A DNA stretch of 64,000 nt from Deltaproteobacteria bacterium (GTDB taxonomy: Bacteria > Desulfobacterota > Binatia > UBA1149 > JAJCZL01): the NCBI GenBank assembly GCA_029262415.1, contig JAJCZL010000038.1:70137-134136 (forward strand). Reading direction: 5' to 3'. The translations under genes were made by a program, and so were the position numbers. The notes beneath the pieces were generated by a model. It did no database searches, had not been told where the DNA came from, and worked only from the letters and a program-made list of their open reading frames with translations. Positions 43,201-49,872 of the stretch are shown here, in pieces; position 1 is the first letter of the stretch, and each line of letters starts with the position of its first letter.

Positions 43201-46200
43201 TTCGGTCAAGCCTGTGACGATTTCCCACACGCCGCTTCTGAGCACCTGCACGGTCACAGCATCGAACCAACCACCGCTGCCGAAGTGCTTTCCTTCCTGC
43301 CAGACGACTCGAGTGAAAGTCGCTGGTCCGCCGTACGCGTACCCGATCCAGTCGTCGGCAGCGGGCGTGTTACCGTCATAAGAATCAAACTGTCTGGACG
43401 AGCTGTTGTTTCCGACCGGCGGTTTGTCGCCGTCTCGGATAATCTCGATATTCTTGCTTCCGCCGCCGGTGGGGAAGGGCACGCGTGCGATGGAGCTGCC
43501 GAGTTGGGTGAGATTCTCCAACGCACGGACCGTGCAACTGGACGAACATGTAGGCGTGCCTGGCGGTTCGCACCCTTCTGTCCCGTTGACGATGCCGTCT
43601 CCGCAACTTTCGGTCGCGCAGGCGGCCGAGCAGCCATCATCGTTCGCGGTATTGCCGTCGTCGCATGCTTCGCCGGCCGTTGAGTTGAGGCTTCCGTCGC
43701 CGCAGACCGCCGCCGTGCAGTCTAGGTCGCAGACGGCCGATTCTCCGCCGTCGTCGCAAGTCTCACCGGCCGCGCTGTTCAGTGTGCCGTCGCCGCAAAC
43801 CGCCGGAGTGCAGTCAGTGTCGCACGAGGCTGACTGACCGGCAGTGTCACAGCTCTCACCGGCAGTGACGTTGGTTACACCGTCGCCGCAGACCGCCGCC
43901 GTGCAGTCTAGGTCGCAGACGGCCGATTCTCCACTGTCGTCGCAGGTCTCTCCGGCTGCGCTGTTTTGCGTGCCGTCCCCGCAGCCGGCAATCGTGCAAT
44001 CGGTATCGCAAGATGCGCTCTCGCCTCCCGTATCGCAAGTCTCGCCCGCAGCGGTGTTGGTAAGGCCGTCGCCACACGCAGCGAAGGTGCAGTCGACGTC
44101 ACAAGTCACAGACTGCCCGGCGGTGTCGCACTGTTCCGAGCCGTCAAGTTGACCGTTTCCGCATAGGGTTAGCGTGCAGGTCGAAGTGCACGCGTCCCCG
44201 TTGTTGATGTTGCCGTCGTCGCATTCTTCGCCGGCGGAAACAATGCCGTTTCCGCACGTGGTTACGGAGCAGTTCGAATCACAACCGTCGCCGTCGATCG
44301 TATTGCTGTCGTCGCAAGCCTCACCGGCAGCGGTGTTGAGCGTTCCATCTCCGCAAGCGGGGAGGGTGCAATCGCCGTCGCATGCGGCGGTTTGCGCACC
44401 CGAGTCGCAGGCCTCGCCCGCAGCCGGATTGAATATCCCGTCGCCGCACACAGGCGCAGTGCAGTCAGTGTCGCACGAGGCCGAGGCGCCGCCGGAGTCA
44501 CACACTTCGCCCGCAGTCGGGTTGAAGGTGCCGTCGCCGCAGGCAGCCGGAGTACAGTCGCTGTCGCAGGTGATCGACTCTCCGGCATCGTCGCACTGCT
44601 CGCCGGTGGTCACGATACCGTTCCCGCATACCGTGATGCTGCAGTCGGAGTCACAGCCGTCACCGTCGGCAAGATTGCCGTCGTCACACGCTTCGCCGGC
44701 GGTGGCCACGCTGTTGCCACACGCCGTGAAGGTGCAGTTGGTGTCGCAGCCGTCGCCCTCGATCGCGTTGCCGTCATCGCATTGCTCGGATGCGCTATTG
44801 ACGATACTGTCGCCGCAGACTTCGGTCGTACAGCCCGCGCTACACCCGTCGCCGCCCACGCTGTTGCCGTCGTCACATTCCTCTGCCGAACTCAGGACGC
44901 CGTCGCCGCAATATTCGCTGAATCCGTAGACCAGGAGTTCACCGACAGAGATGAAATCGTTGAACCCGCCGGGATCGCCGAAAAGCCGGATCGCCTGGCC
45001 GGCGATAGGCTGAAATTCGAATGCGTAGCTCTCAAACGTGACGCCGTCGTTGAAGCCCGGGTAGGTGGGTGTGTCGGTGAGGCCGGAAACGTTGACCCAG
45101 GCACCGTTCTGCCTGACCTGCACAGTGAGCGCGTCGAACCAACCACCGCCGGAGAAGTGGCGACCCTCTTGGAAAAATAGGCTTGCGAACAGGCGCGTGC
45201 TCGGGAAGTCGTAGCCTATCCAATCGTCTGCAGCTGCACTGCTTCCATCGTAGGTGTCGTATTGCCGCCGGGAAGTATTGGTTCCGATCGGTGGGATGTC
45301 ACCATCGCGGATAATCTCGATGTTGTGGTTTCCGCCACCGGTCGGTGCGGTGACGCGTGCAATAACGATCGCCTCCTGCGTCATGTCGATCGGTAGCACC
45401 AGTTGGCAGCCGGCGTCGCAATAGGTGGTGCCGGGAGGGTCGCATTGCTCGCCGTTGTTGACGATTCCGTCGCCGCAGGTCTCGACAGCGCAACTCGGGC
45501 CGCAACCGTCGTCGGATGTCGTGTTCCCGTCGTCGCATGCCTCACCGGCCGCAGAATTCAACGTGGCGTCCCCGCAGATGGGAGAGGTGCAGTCGGGGTC
45601 ACACGTGGCGCTGGTGCCCCCGTCGTCGCATTCTTCTCCAGCCGTCTGGTTTACGTTTGCATCGCCGCACGCGGCAGCAGAGCAATCGCTGTCGCAGGCC
45701 GCGCTTTCGCCGCTGTCATCACAAAACTCGGGCGCTGTCACGATTCCGTTACCACAGGCGGTCGGTGTGCAATTGGAGTCACACCCGTCGCCGCTGGCGC
45801 CGTTACCGTCATCGCAAGCTTCGGGCGTTGTCAGGATCCCGTTACCGCAGGCGGTCGGGGTACAGTTGGAATCGCAGCCGTCACCATCTGCGCCATTGCC
45901 GTCATCGCAGGTCTCGGGCGTTGTCACGATCCCGTTACCGCAGCCGGTCGGGGTACAATTGAAGTCGCACCCGTCGCCGTTCGCGACATTGCCGTCGTCG
46001 CAGGCCTCGCCGGCGTCAAGGTTGCCGTTGCCACACGCCGTGATGGTGCACGCCGAGCTGCAAGCATCGTTTTCGTCTAGGTTACCGTCATCACACTCTT
46101 CGCCGGCGGTGACGATGGTGTTGCCGCAAGCGGTAGGCGTACAGTTAGAGTCGCACCCGTCGCCATCGACCGTATTGGTGTCGTCACAAAGCTCGGGCGG

Positions 46201-47280
46201 CGTGACGAATGTGTCGCCGCACAGGGGAGCACGTGTACCGCAGTTCGAGTCGCAGGTTGCCGTCAATGGAGGCTCACACTGCTCACCACGGGTTTGGTTG
46301 AGGACGCCGTCGCCGCAGCCCGCGACAGTGCAGTCGATATCGCAGCCGAAAGTTTCGCCGCCCGCGTCGCACTGTTCGCCGGCGCTGTTGTTCGTCGTTC
46401 CGTCCCCGCACGTAACCCCGGTGCAGTCGGCGTCGCAGGTCGGCGACTCGCCTGCATCGTCGCATTCTTCGCCGGCGGCCACGTTAGTCACAGCGTCGCC
46501 GCAAGCGGGGACTGTGCAGTCGGTATCGCAGGCGGCTGACTGACCGCCGTCATCGCAAGCCTCGCCGGCGCTCGGGTTGAGTTTCGCATCGCCGCAAACG
46601 GCGAAGGTGCAGTCGGTGTTGCAGGCGGCTGACTCGCCGGCATCATCGCATTGCTCGCTGCCGGGATTGACGACGCCGTCTCCGCACACGTGTTGAACGC
46701 CGAACACGCGTAGTTCGCCGACGGAGGTAAACTCGTTCGCGCCGCCTGGGGTGCCGAAAATGCGGATACCGTCGGCAACAACTGGGTCGAAGTCGAGCGT
46801 GTAGGTTTGAAAACTCACGCCGTCGTTGAGGCCGGGGTACGGGGGGGTATCTACGAGTCCGGCCGCATCGCCCCACACACCGCCGACGCGCACCTGTACC
46901 TTCAGGTCCAAGAACCAGCCGCCGTCGCTAAAGTGACGCCCTTCCTGGAACACCATTTGGGTGAAGGTGATTGGTGCCGCGAAGGTGTAGCCGTACCAAT
47001 CGTCCGCAGCTTGGTTACTGCCGTCCCAGGAATCGTACTGTCGGCTGGATTGGGTGTTTCCGACCGGTGGTGTATCGCCGTCACGAATGACTTCGATATC
47101 CTTATTTCCACCCCCACGAGGCGCCGTCACCTTTACAATCGGGGCACCGGCGGCCGTGAGATCGACGGAACTCTGTGCCCATGTCCGCCCGGGGGCGGCA
47201 ATAAGTGCCGCGAGCAGCAAAATACTGGTAGCCGGCAGCGCGTATCTATAGGGAGGACGTTTGTCGCAGAAATGCATCAT
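37285..47280 (-). CDS. Giant secreted disulfide-rich protein with discoidin-like modules, PQQ dehydrogenase-like propeller and PKD domain
   Basis: The uninterrupted frame encodes about 3,331 residues. A signal peptide (1-35, ending TWA) is followed by four F5/8-type-C (discoidin)-like modules, each opening with a PxGGGxKxxEVIRDGD pattern; these lie near 46.7-47.16, 44.9-45.4, 43.0-43.5 and 41.3-41.7 kb. After them come blocks of 14, 15, 14 and 19 CGDG-type repeats, about 62 in all, each ~30 residues with four Cys. A PQQ-dependent sugar dehydrogenase-like propeller (about 38.1-39.5 kb; GLVGLELHPNF, FGLRNPVRM, ISDVGWGKWEEIN) then precedes a PKD domain and a C-terminal beta domain. It is probably a surface or matrix protein that binds carbohydrate. 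ATG 47280 (MMHF) is chosen over GTG 47313; the exact start is uncertain. Confidence 0.88.
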   Translation of the reverse strand: MMHFCDKRPPYRYALPATSILLLAALIAAPGRTWAQSSVDLTAAGAPIVKVTAPRGGGNKDIEVIRDGDTPPVGNTQSSRQYDSWDGSNQAADDWYGYTFAAPITFTQMVFQEGRHFSDGGWFLDLKVQVRVGGVWGDAAGLVDTPPYPGLNDGVSFQTYTLDFDPVVADGIRIFGTPGGANEFTSVGELRVFGVQHVCGDGVVNPGSEQCDDAGESAACNTDCTFAVCGDAKLNPSAGEACDDGGQSAACDTDCTVPACGDAVTNVAAGEECDDAGESPTCDADCTGVTCGDGTTNNSAGEQCDAGGETFGCDIDCTVAGCGDGVLNQTRGEQCEPPLTATCDSNCGTRAPLCGDTFVTPPELCDDTNTVDGDGCDSNCTPTACGNTIVTAGEECDDGNLDENDACSSACTITACGNGNLDAGEACDDGNVANGDGCDFNCTPTGCGNGIVTTPETCDDGNGADGDGCDSNCTPTACGNGILTTPEACDDGNGASGDGCDSNCTPTACGNGIVTAPEFCDDSGESAACDSDCSAAACGDANVNQTAGEECDDGGTSATCDPDCTSPICGDATLNSAAGEACDDGNTTSDDGCGPSCAVETCGDGIVNNGEQCDPPGTTYCDAGCQLVLPIDMTQEAIVIARVTAPTGGGNHNIEIIRDGDIPPIGTNTSRRQYDTYDGSSAAADDWIGYDFPSTRLFASLFFQEGRHFSGGGWFDALTVQVRQNGAWVNVSGLTDTPTYPGFNDGVTFESYAFEFQPIAGQAIRLFGDPGGFNDFISVGELLVYGFSEYCGDGVLSSAEECDDGNSVGGDGCSAGCTTEVCGDSIVNSASEQCDDGNAIEGDGCDTNCTFTACGNSVATAGEACDDGNLADGDGCDSDCSITVCGNGIVTTGEQCDDAGESITCDSDCTPAACGDGTFNPTAGEVCDSGGASASCDTDCTAPVCGDGIFNPAAGEACDSGAQTAACDGDCTLPACGDGTLNTAAGEACDDSNTIDGDGCDSNCSVTTCGNGIVSAGEECDDGNINNGDACTSTCTLTLCGNGQLDGSEQCDTAGQSVTCDVDCTFAACGDGLTNTAAGETCDTGGESASCDTDCTIAGCGDGTQNSAAGETCDDSGESAVCDLDCTAAVCGDGVTNVTAGESCDTAGQSASCDTDCTPAVCGDGTLNSAAGETCDDGGESAVCDLDCTAAVCGDGSLNSTAGEACDDGNTANDDGCSAACATESCGDGIVNGTEGCEPPGTPTCSSSCTVRALENLTQLGSSIARVPFPTGGGSKNIEIIRDGDKPPVGNNSSSRQFDSYDGNTPAADDWIGYAYGGPATFTRVVWQEGKHFGSGGWFDAVTVQVLRSGVWEIVTGLTETPPYPAFNDGVNFETYTFDFDPIEGDAIRIYGDPGGFADFISTAELEVFGYAHVCGDGISTSPEGCDDGNNFDGDGCSSACTVEFCGDGIANNGEDCDSIGESSACDPDCTFSICGDGFVNASAAEACDSGGESATCDDDCTSVQCGDGNHNATAGEQCDTAGVSATCDSDCTPPSCGDGTVNTVIGETCEPPNTATCAANCAARAPLCGDSFVTPPEVCDDTNTASGDGCDANCTPTACGNGIITFGEECDDGNLIGGDTCSATCSTTLCGNGAIDAGEQCDDGNAASGDGCDANCTPSACGNGVTAPNEECDDANTTDDDGCDSNCTATSCGNGVVTVGEACDDGNLTDDDGCDSNCTATACGNGILTQGEQCDDGGETSNCDTDCTQVVCGDLVLNAAAGEQCDGGGATAACDTDCSFPLCGDGVLNGAAGEECDDANTAAGDGCNGTCVIEFCNDGIVNDGEQCDPPGTAVCDDTCADRAPDDITQLGTIIVSVPTPTGGGNKDPEVIRDGDMPPAGSTQGNRQYDTFDGAVASSFEWMGYQYLSSQTFRQVIFQEGKHYSDGGWFETITVEILQNGTWNAVTGFASTPLYPAINDGVNYNTYVFDFDAVEGDGIRIAGQPGGAHDFTSIAELLIYGISHVCGDAIFTSDEQCEDGNTLAGDGCGPTCLEELCGDGLVNNGNEECDDAGESTTCNDDCTFSVCGDAKTNAAAGEECDAAGESAACNADCTAAVCGDGQTNPSSGETCDDNNTVDGDGCDSNCKPTGCANGIATAGEQCDDANLVDDDGCDSNCTVTACGNGVITSGESCDDGGESSTCDLNCTPALCGDGTLNATSGEACDDANAIEGDGCDTNCTFTACGNALVSVGESCDDGNLNSGDGCDANCTPTGCGNAIRTLGEACDDGNTTDGDGCESTCTPTGCGDAIVAPPEVCDDGNITSGDGCDNNCTTTACGNAVVTAGEQCDDGGFSSTCDADCTPAVCGDGLVNAVSAEACDDAGESATCNTDCTVAVCGDAITNAAAGEDCDDGGESATCDVDCSVVTCGDGTLNLTASEQCDNGASNSDTAPDACRTSCALPICGDDTVDSGEECDAGALNSDTQPDACRGDCSFPACGDGVTDGPEECDDANTDNLDACIDDCTAASCGDGFVETGVEDCDDANTSDNDACLSTCVAASCGDGSIFSGFEGCDDGVLNNDGAADSCRTSCVPAYCGDNVVDTGEECEPPGTANCTLGCAVPVGLSTPAGFLDTAVITGLVQPTSVRFVSDGRVFIAEKRGIVKVFDDLNDTSPEIFVDLRTSVHNYWDRGLVGLELHPNFPTTPYLYVMYTLDAPPGGTPPVWGTVGGDVDTCPSPPGGAQDGCVVAGRVSRFEALGNNAFGPEIIMVEDWCQQFPSHSIGALGFDDSGALLASGGDGASFTFSDWGQAGFPDVNPCGDPPGGVGALLSPPDAEGGALRAQDLRTSGDPTSYSGTVIRIDPITAAPMPDNPLVGGAVADDDAIIAFGLRNPVRMTARSGTREVFISDVGWGKWEEINRINDTTGPVPPNFGWPCYEGPAPMQGYDVLNLDICENLYGDTIAPVTGPFYTYSHFEQVEPGEKCGTGSSATTGVAFYQGGGYPPEFNGALFFADYSRDCIWSMKTGTDGNPDPATRATFSAGAQTPVDLQIGPQGDLFYVDIVGGELRRIQYFPGNQPPVAVAWSDKTNGAAPLTVNFDASSSTDGDPGDTLSYRWDLDGDGQLNDATTVSPAFNYTQPGSYVVTLEADDGNGGTDTDTIAISVGNTPPTATISLQSGNNWGAGSSVAFSGTAIDTQDGSLPDSAMVWDIILHHCPSDCHIHFLNQFVGVSSASLPAPDHEYPSILEIRLTVTDSGGLQDTESVFVSPQPVTITLQTSPPGLELGINAESAATPLYATVIANSNNTVSAPSPQTVGATTYEFVGWSDAGAGAHDVGAGTTAFTLTATFQPVP
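39500..46690 (-). repeat. Array of ~62 coding cysteine repeats in four blocks
   Basis: Read on the minus strand, the repeats follow C-G-[DN]-x6-12-[EQ]-x-C-D-x8-12-C-x3-C with a spacing of about 85-95 bases. They belong to the Myxococcus cysteine-rich / DUF4215 type. Two subtypes alternate: a short form with GESxxCDxDC and a calcium-loop-like form with DGNxxDGDGCDxxC. Discoidin-like modules at about 45.4-44.9, 43.5-43.0 and 41.7-41.3 kb interrupt the array. Confidence 0.9.
43694..43932. repeat. 53-bp exact direct repeat pair inside the giant gene
   Basis: The segments 43694-43746 and 43880-43932 are identical over 53 bases and start 186 bases (62 codons) apart. Both encode the repeat core GESAVCDLDCTAAVCGDG. 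Identity at synonymous sites points to a recent two-repeat duplication or gene conversion, while most other repeats have diverged. Confidence 0.85.
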
Positions 47281-47544
47281 CACTGTCGCAGTGGCTATCC
47301 TTGGGCAGAGCACAGCGCAGGGCCGGGGCGCCCTCGGCTGTCACAGGTTTCCCGGGGGCCGGTACTCCCTATGTCCGAAATCGCACAATACTCCTGTTTA
47401 GAACACTAATAGTCAATGAACTCGAATGTCGAGACGGTTATTTGCAGCGGTACGAAAACGGACGAATTTATCCCCCTGGGGTAGTGTATGCCTGCTCAAA
47501 TGGGGGGGCGGTGTTCGCTGAAGCGTCCCTTGCGTGTGTCGAGA

Positions 47545-48822
47545 TCAATTTCGGCACGCTCCCGCCAAGTCGATCAACACCTGGTCGGGACGCATGAGTT
47601 CGGGAATCCTCTTGAAGTCGGGATCTTTGGTTCCGATGACAAGGACATCGCTTCGTTCCACCATCTCCTCGATTGTCGCGAGCAAAAGCTTGGCGATGTG
47701 CGGTATGTGCGAGCTCATGTAGCTCTGGTTGGCCCCGACTAAGTCGGGCGGCGAGACGTTGCGGTCGTAGACTGCGACTTCCAAGCCTTTGCCTATCAGG
47801 GTTTCGACGATTTCAACGAGCGGCGATTCTCGCAGATCGTCGGTACCCGCTTTGAAAGCCACGCCGAACATCCCTATCCGTTTTGGCGCGTGTTCGAGAA
47901 TCCGTGCGATGCTCATGTCGCGATGCGCCCTGTTGCTGTCCAACGTCGCGGAAAGTAGTGGAACGTTCAAGCCGTTGGAACGGCCGAAATGCACGAGCGC
48001 GCGTGTGTCCTTGGGCAAGCACGAACCTCCGAACGGTGTTCCGGGTTTCATGTAGGCGGGCGAGATGTTCAGCTTCTTGTCTAAACAGACGAGTCGCATG
48101 ACCTCGTGTGTGTCGATCCCGGCATGGTCTCCGACCCTCGAAAGCTCGTTAGCGAAGGCAACCTTGACAGCGTGGAACGCGTTGTTCGCGTACTTGACCA
48201 GACCAGCGGTTTTCAAGTCACTGAAGACGAAGTCGGCGTCAAGGAACCCGTACATTTCCCTAAGCGGCGCTTCGGTCTTCTTGTCGTCGCAACCGAACAG
48301 CGTGAACTCGGGCTTGTAGAAATCTTCGATCGCGGTGCCTTCGCGGAGGAACTCGGGGTTCACCGCGAGGCCGAAGCCGTCGCCGACGCGGCATCCCGCA
48401 CCTTTTTCGAGTCGGGGAATCACCTCGCCGATGACGATTGTCGGCAGTACCGTGCTTCGCAGTACCATCACCGGGTAGTCTGTCCGTCCTGCGAACGCTT
48501 TGCCGATCTGCTCGCTGACACGTCTGAGCGCGGTCGTCGATACCGCGCCGCTCGACTCGCTGGGGGTACCGACGCAGACCATCGTGATCTGCGCGTCGCT
48601 CAGAGCGCCGGCACCGTCGGTCGTTGCCGTAAGGCGGCCCGCGGCGTGTGCTTCTTTGACCATGGCACTCAAACCGGGCTCAAGAATCGGGCTAACCCCT
48701 TGATTCAAAGCGTCAATCTTAACTTCGCTGATATCGACGCCGACGACGTCGTGACCCTCACGCGCCAATACGGCAGCGGTTACACAGCCGACGTATCCCA
48801 TTCCGATCACAGCAATCTTCAT
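47545..48822 (-). CDS. algD: GDP-mannose 6-dehydrogenase-like nucleotide-sugar dehydrogenase
   Basis: The 425-residue enzyme oxidises a nucleotide sugar to the uronic acid with two NAD. The Rossmann start is KIAVIGMGYVGCVTAAVLA, and the catalytic cysteine is Cys268 in FGGSCLPKDTRAL. The C-terminal GVAFKAGTDDLRESPLVEIVETLIGKG and the overall sequence match AlgD (GDP-mannose type) better than UDP-glucose dehydrogenases. No alginate polymerase genes accompany it, so the mannuronate probably enters another polymer. It is the last gene of the second polysaccharide operon. A UDP-sugar substrate cannot be ruled out. Confidence 0.85.
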   Translation of the reverse strand: MKIAVIGMGYVGCVTAAVLAREGHDVVGVDISEVKIDALNQGVSPILEPGLSAMVKEAHAAGRLTATTDGAGALSDAQITMVCVGTPSESSGAVSTTALRRVSEQIGKAFAGRTDYPVMVLRSTVLPTIVIGEVIPRLEKGAGCRVGDGFGLAVNPEFLREGTAIEDFYKPEFTLFGCDDKKTEAPLREMYGFLDADFVFSDLKTAGLVKYANNAFHAVKVAFANELSRVGDHAGIDTHEVMRLVCLDKKLNISPAYMKPGTPFGGSCLPKDTRALVHFGRSNGLNVPLLSATLDSNRAHRDMSIARILEHAPKRIGMFGVAFKAGTDDLRESPLVEIVETLIGKGLEVAVYDRNVSPPDLVGANQSYMSSHIPHIAKLLLATIEEMVERSDVLVIGTKDPDFKRIPELMRPDQVLIDLAGACRN

Positions 48823-48848
48823 TCCGATGCTCCTGTCCTCGCGTGCTC

Positions 48849-49862
48849 TTAGCTACGAGGTGTTCCCGTCTGCAGGCCATCGTTCGCAGCGACGTCGTCG
48901 GCTCCGAGTGTGTCCTTGAGCGCTTCTATCCTATGCGCGTACAACGTGCGGCGTTCCTTACGGTACTCTTTCATCTCGGCGCTGAGCGACGCTTCGTCCT
49001 TTAACGCTTGCACGATACCCGTGGAGATCCCTTCGGGCGTGTTCTTCACGTGTACGGTTCCCCTCGCGAAGGTCTCGTGGAGGATTTGCCAATCCGAAGT
49101 CACCAACGGTTTTTCCATCGCCACCGCTTCGTAACCGCCCCGTTGCATTGTGTGGTCGTGGGTCGTCAATACCACTACGGCGTCGGCGGCTTTGAGTAAT
49201 CCGGCGTAGGCCTGCTCGGAGACGAAGCCGGTGAAGCTCAAGTTCGCGGGTGCCCGTTCGACGAGGCCCTGGGGCGCGTTGTTCAGGTTACCGGTGACGA
49301 AAAACGAAACATCCGGAAGTCGTTTCGCTGCCGCGAGCACCTCTTCTACCGGCTCATCGACAGAGAAGGTGTTGACGACCACGACACGTTGTCCCTTGCA
49401 CGGCTCGGGTGCTTCGGCTTCGCAGAAAGCGACCGGTACGTCGCCGATCACCACGGTGACGGCACCCCACGATTCGCAAATCTCCTTGAGATGATCGTTG
49501 GTTACGATAACCGTGTCGGCAGCAGCGAACATTCGGCGCGTCAACGGCAGCAACCAAGTCCATCGTTTGTGAGCGAAAATTCCGGTGTGGGCATCGATGA
49601 CGATCTTCGCCCGGTTCCAACGTGCCCACAGGTATACGGGGATAGCTGCGAAAATAGGCGGCACCGCGACGAAGACGACCGCCGGACGCTCGGCCCGCAG
49701 CGTCCGCAGCGAGGCAAACGTTTGCAAAACGTACTTCGCCGGTGCGTGCAGAGGGTTCTTGAACTCGAAGTAGTGAATCAGGTGGGAAGAACCGCCCAAA
49801 GTCGCGGCGATCGTGTCGCTGCGACGGCAGTAGGGATACCATGTGATGAAGGTTGATTTCAT
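48849..49862 (-). CDS. Glycosyltransferase family 4
   Basis: The 337-residue protein has a GT-B fold. The N-terminal domain includes VFVAVPPIFAAIPVYLWARWNRAKIVIDAHTG, and the C-terminal donor domain has VVVVNTFSVDEPVEEVLAAAKRLP and QRGGYEAVAMEKPLVTSD, where the glutamate would sit near the nucleotide. It is likely cytoplasmic or membrane-associated and adds a sugar to the lipid-linked repeat unit. ATG 49862 is chosen because it matches the fold start; the frame extends to 49901 inside the next gene. It follows the lyase-like gene by 10 bases. Confidence 0.85.
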   Translation of the reverse strand: MKSTFITWYPYCRRSDTIAATLGGSSHLIHYFEFKNPLHAPAKYVLQTFASLRTLRAERPAVVFVAVPPIFAAIPVYLWARWNRAKIVIDAHTGIFAHKRWTWLLPLTRRMFAAADTVIVTNDHLKEICESWGAVTVVIGDVPVAFCEAEAPEPCKGQRVVVVNTFSVDEPVEEVLAAAKRLPDVSFFVTGNLNNAPQGLVERAPANLSFTGFVSEQAYAGLLKAADAVVVLTTHDHTMQRGGYEAVAMEKPLVTSDWQILHETFARGTVHVKNTPEGISTGIVQALKDEASLSAEMKEYRKERRTLYAHRIEALKDTLGADDVAANDGLQTGTPRS

Positions 49863-49872
49863 TGCTATCCGG

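Noticed and set aside
39247-43683. Very long rightward open frames (up to ~570 codons) opposite the giant gene
   Set aside because: They are antisense images of the cysteine-repeat coding strand. They lack ribosome sites and domain matches, and their repeated composition simply mirrors the CGDG repeats.
39500-46690. CRISPR-like periodicity of about 90 bases
   Set aside because: The period matches a ~30-residue coding repeat with four cysteines. The units are diverged, there are no identical repeats with unique spacers, and no cas genes are present.
47545-48822. Alginate biosynthesis locus suggested by the AlgD-like gene
   Set aside because: None of the alginate polymerase, export or epimerase genes (alg8, alg44, algK, algE, algG) is nearby; only the precursor enzyme is similar.
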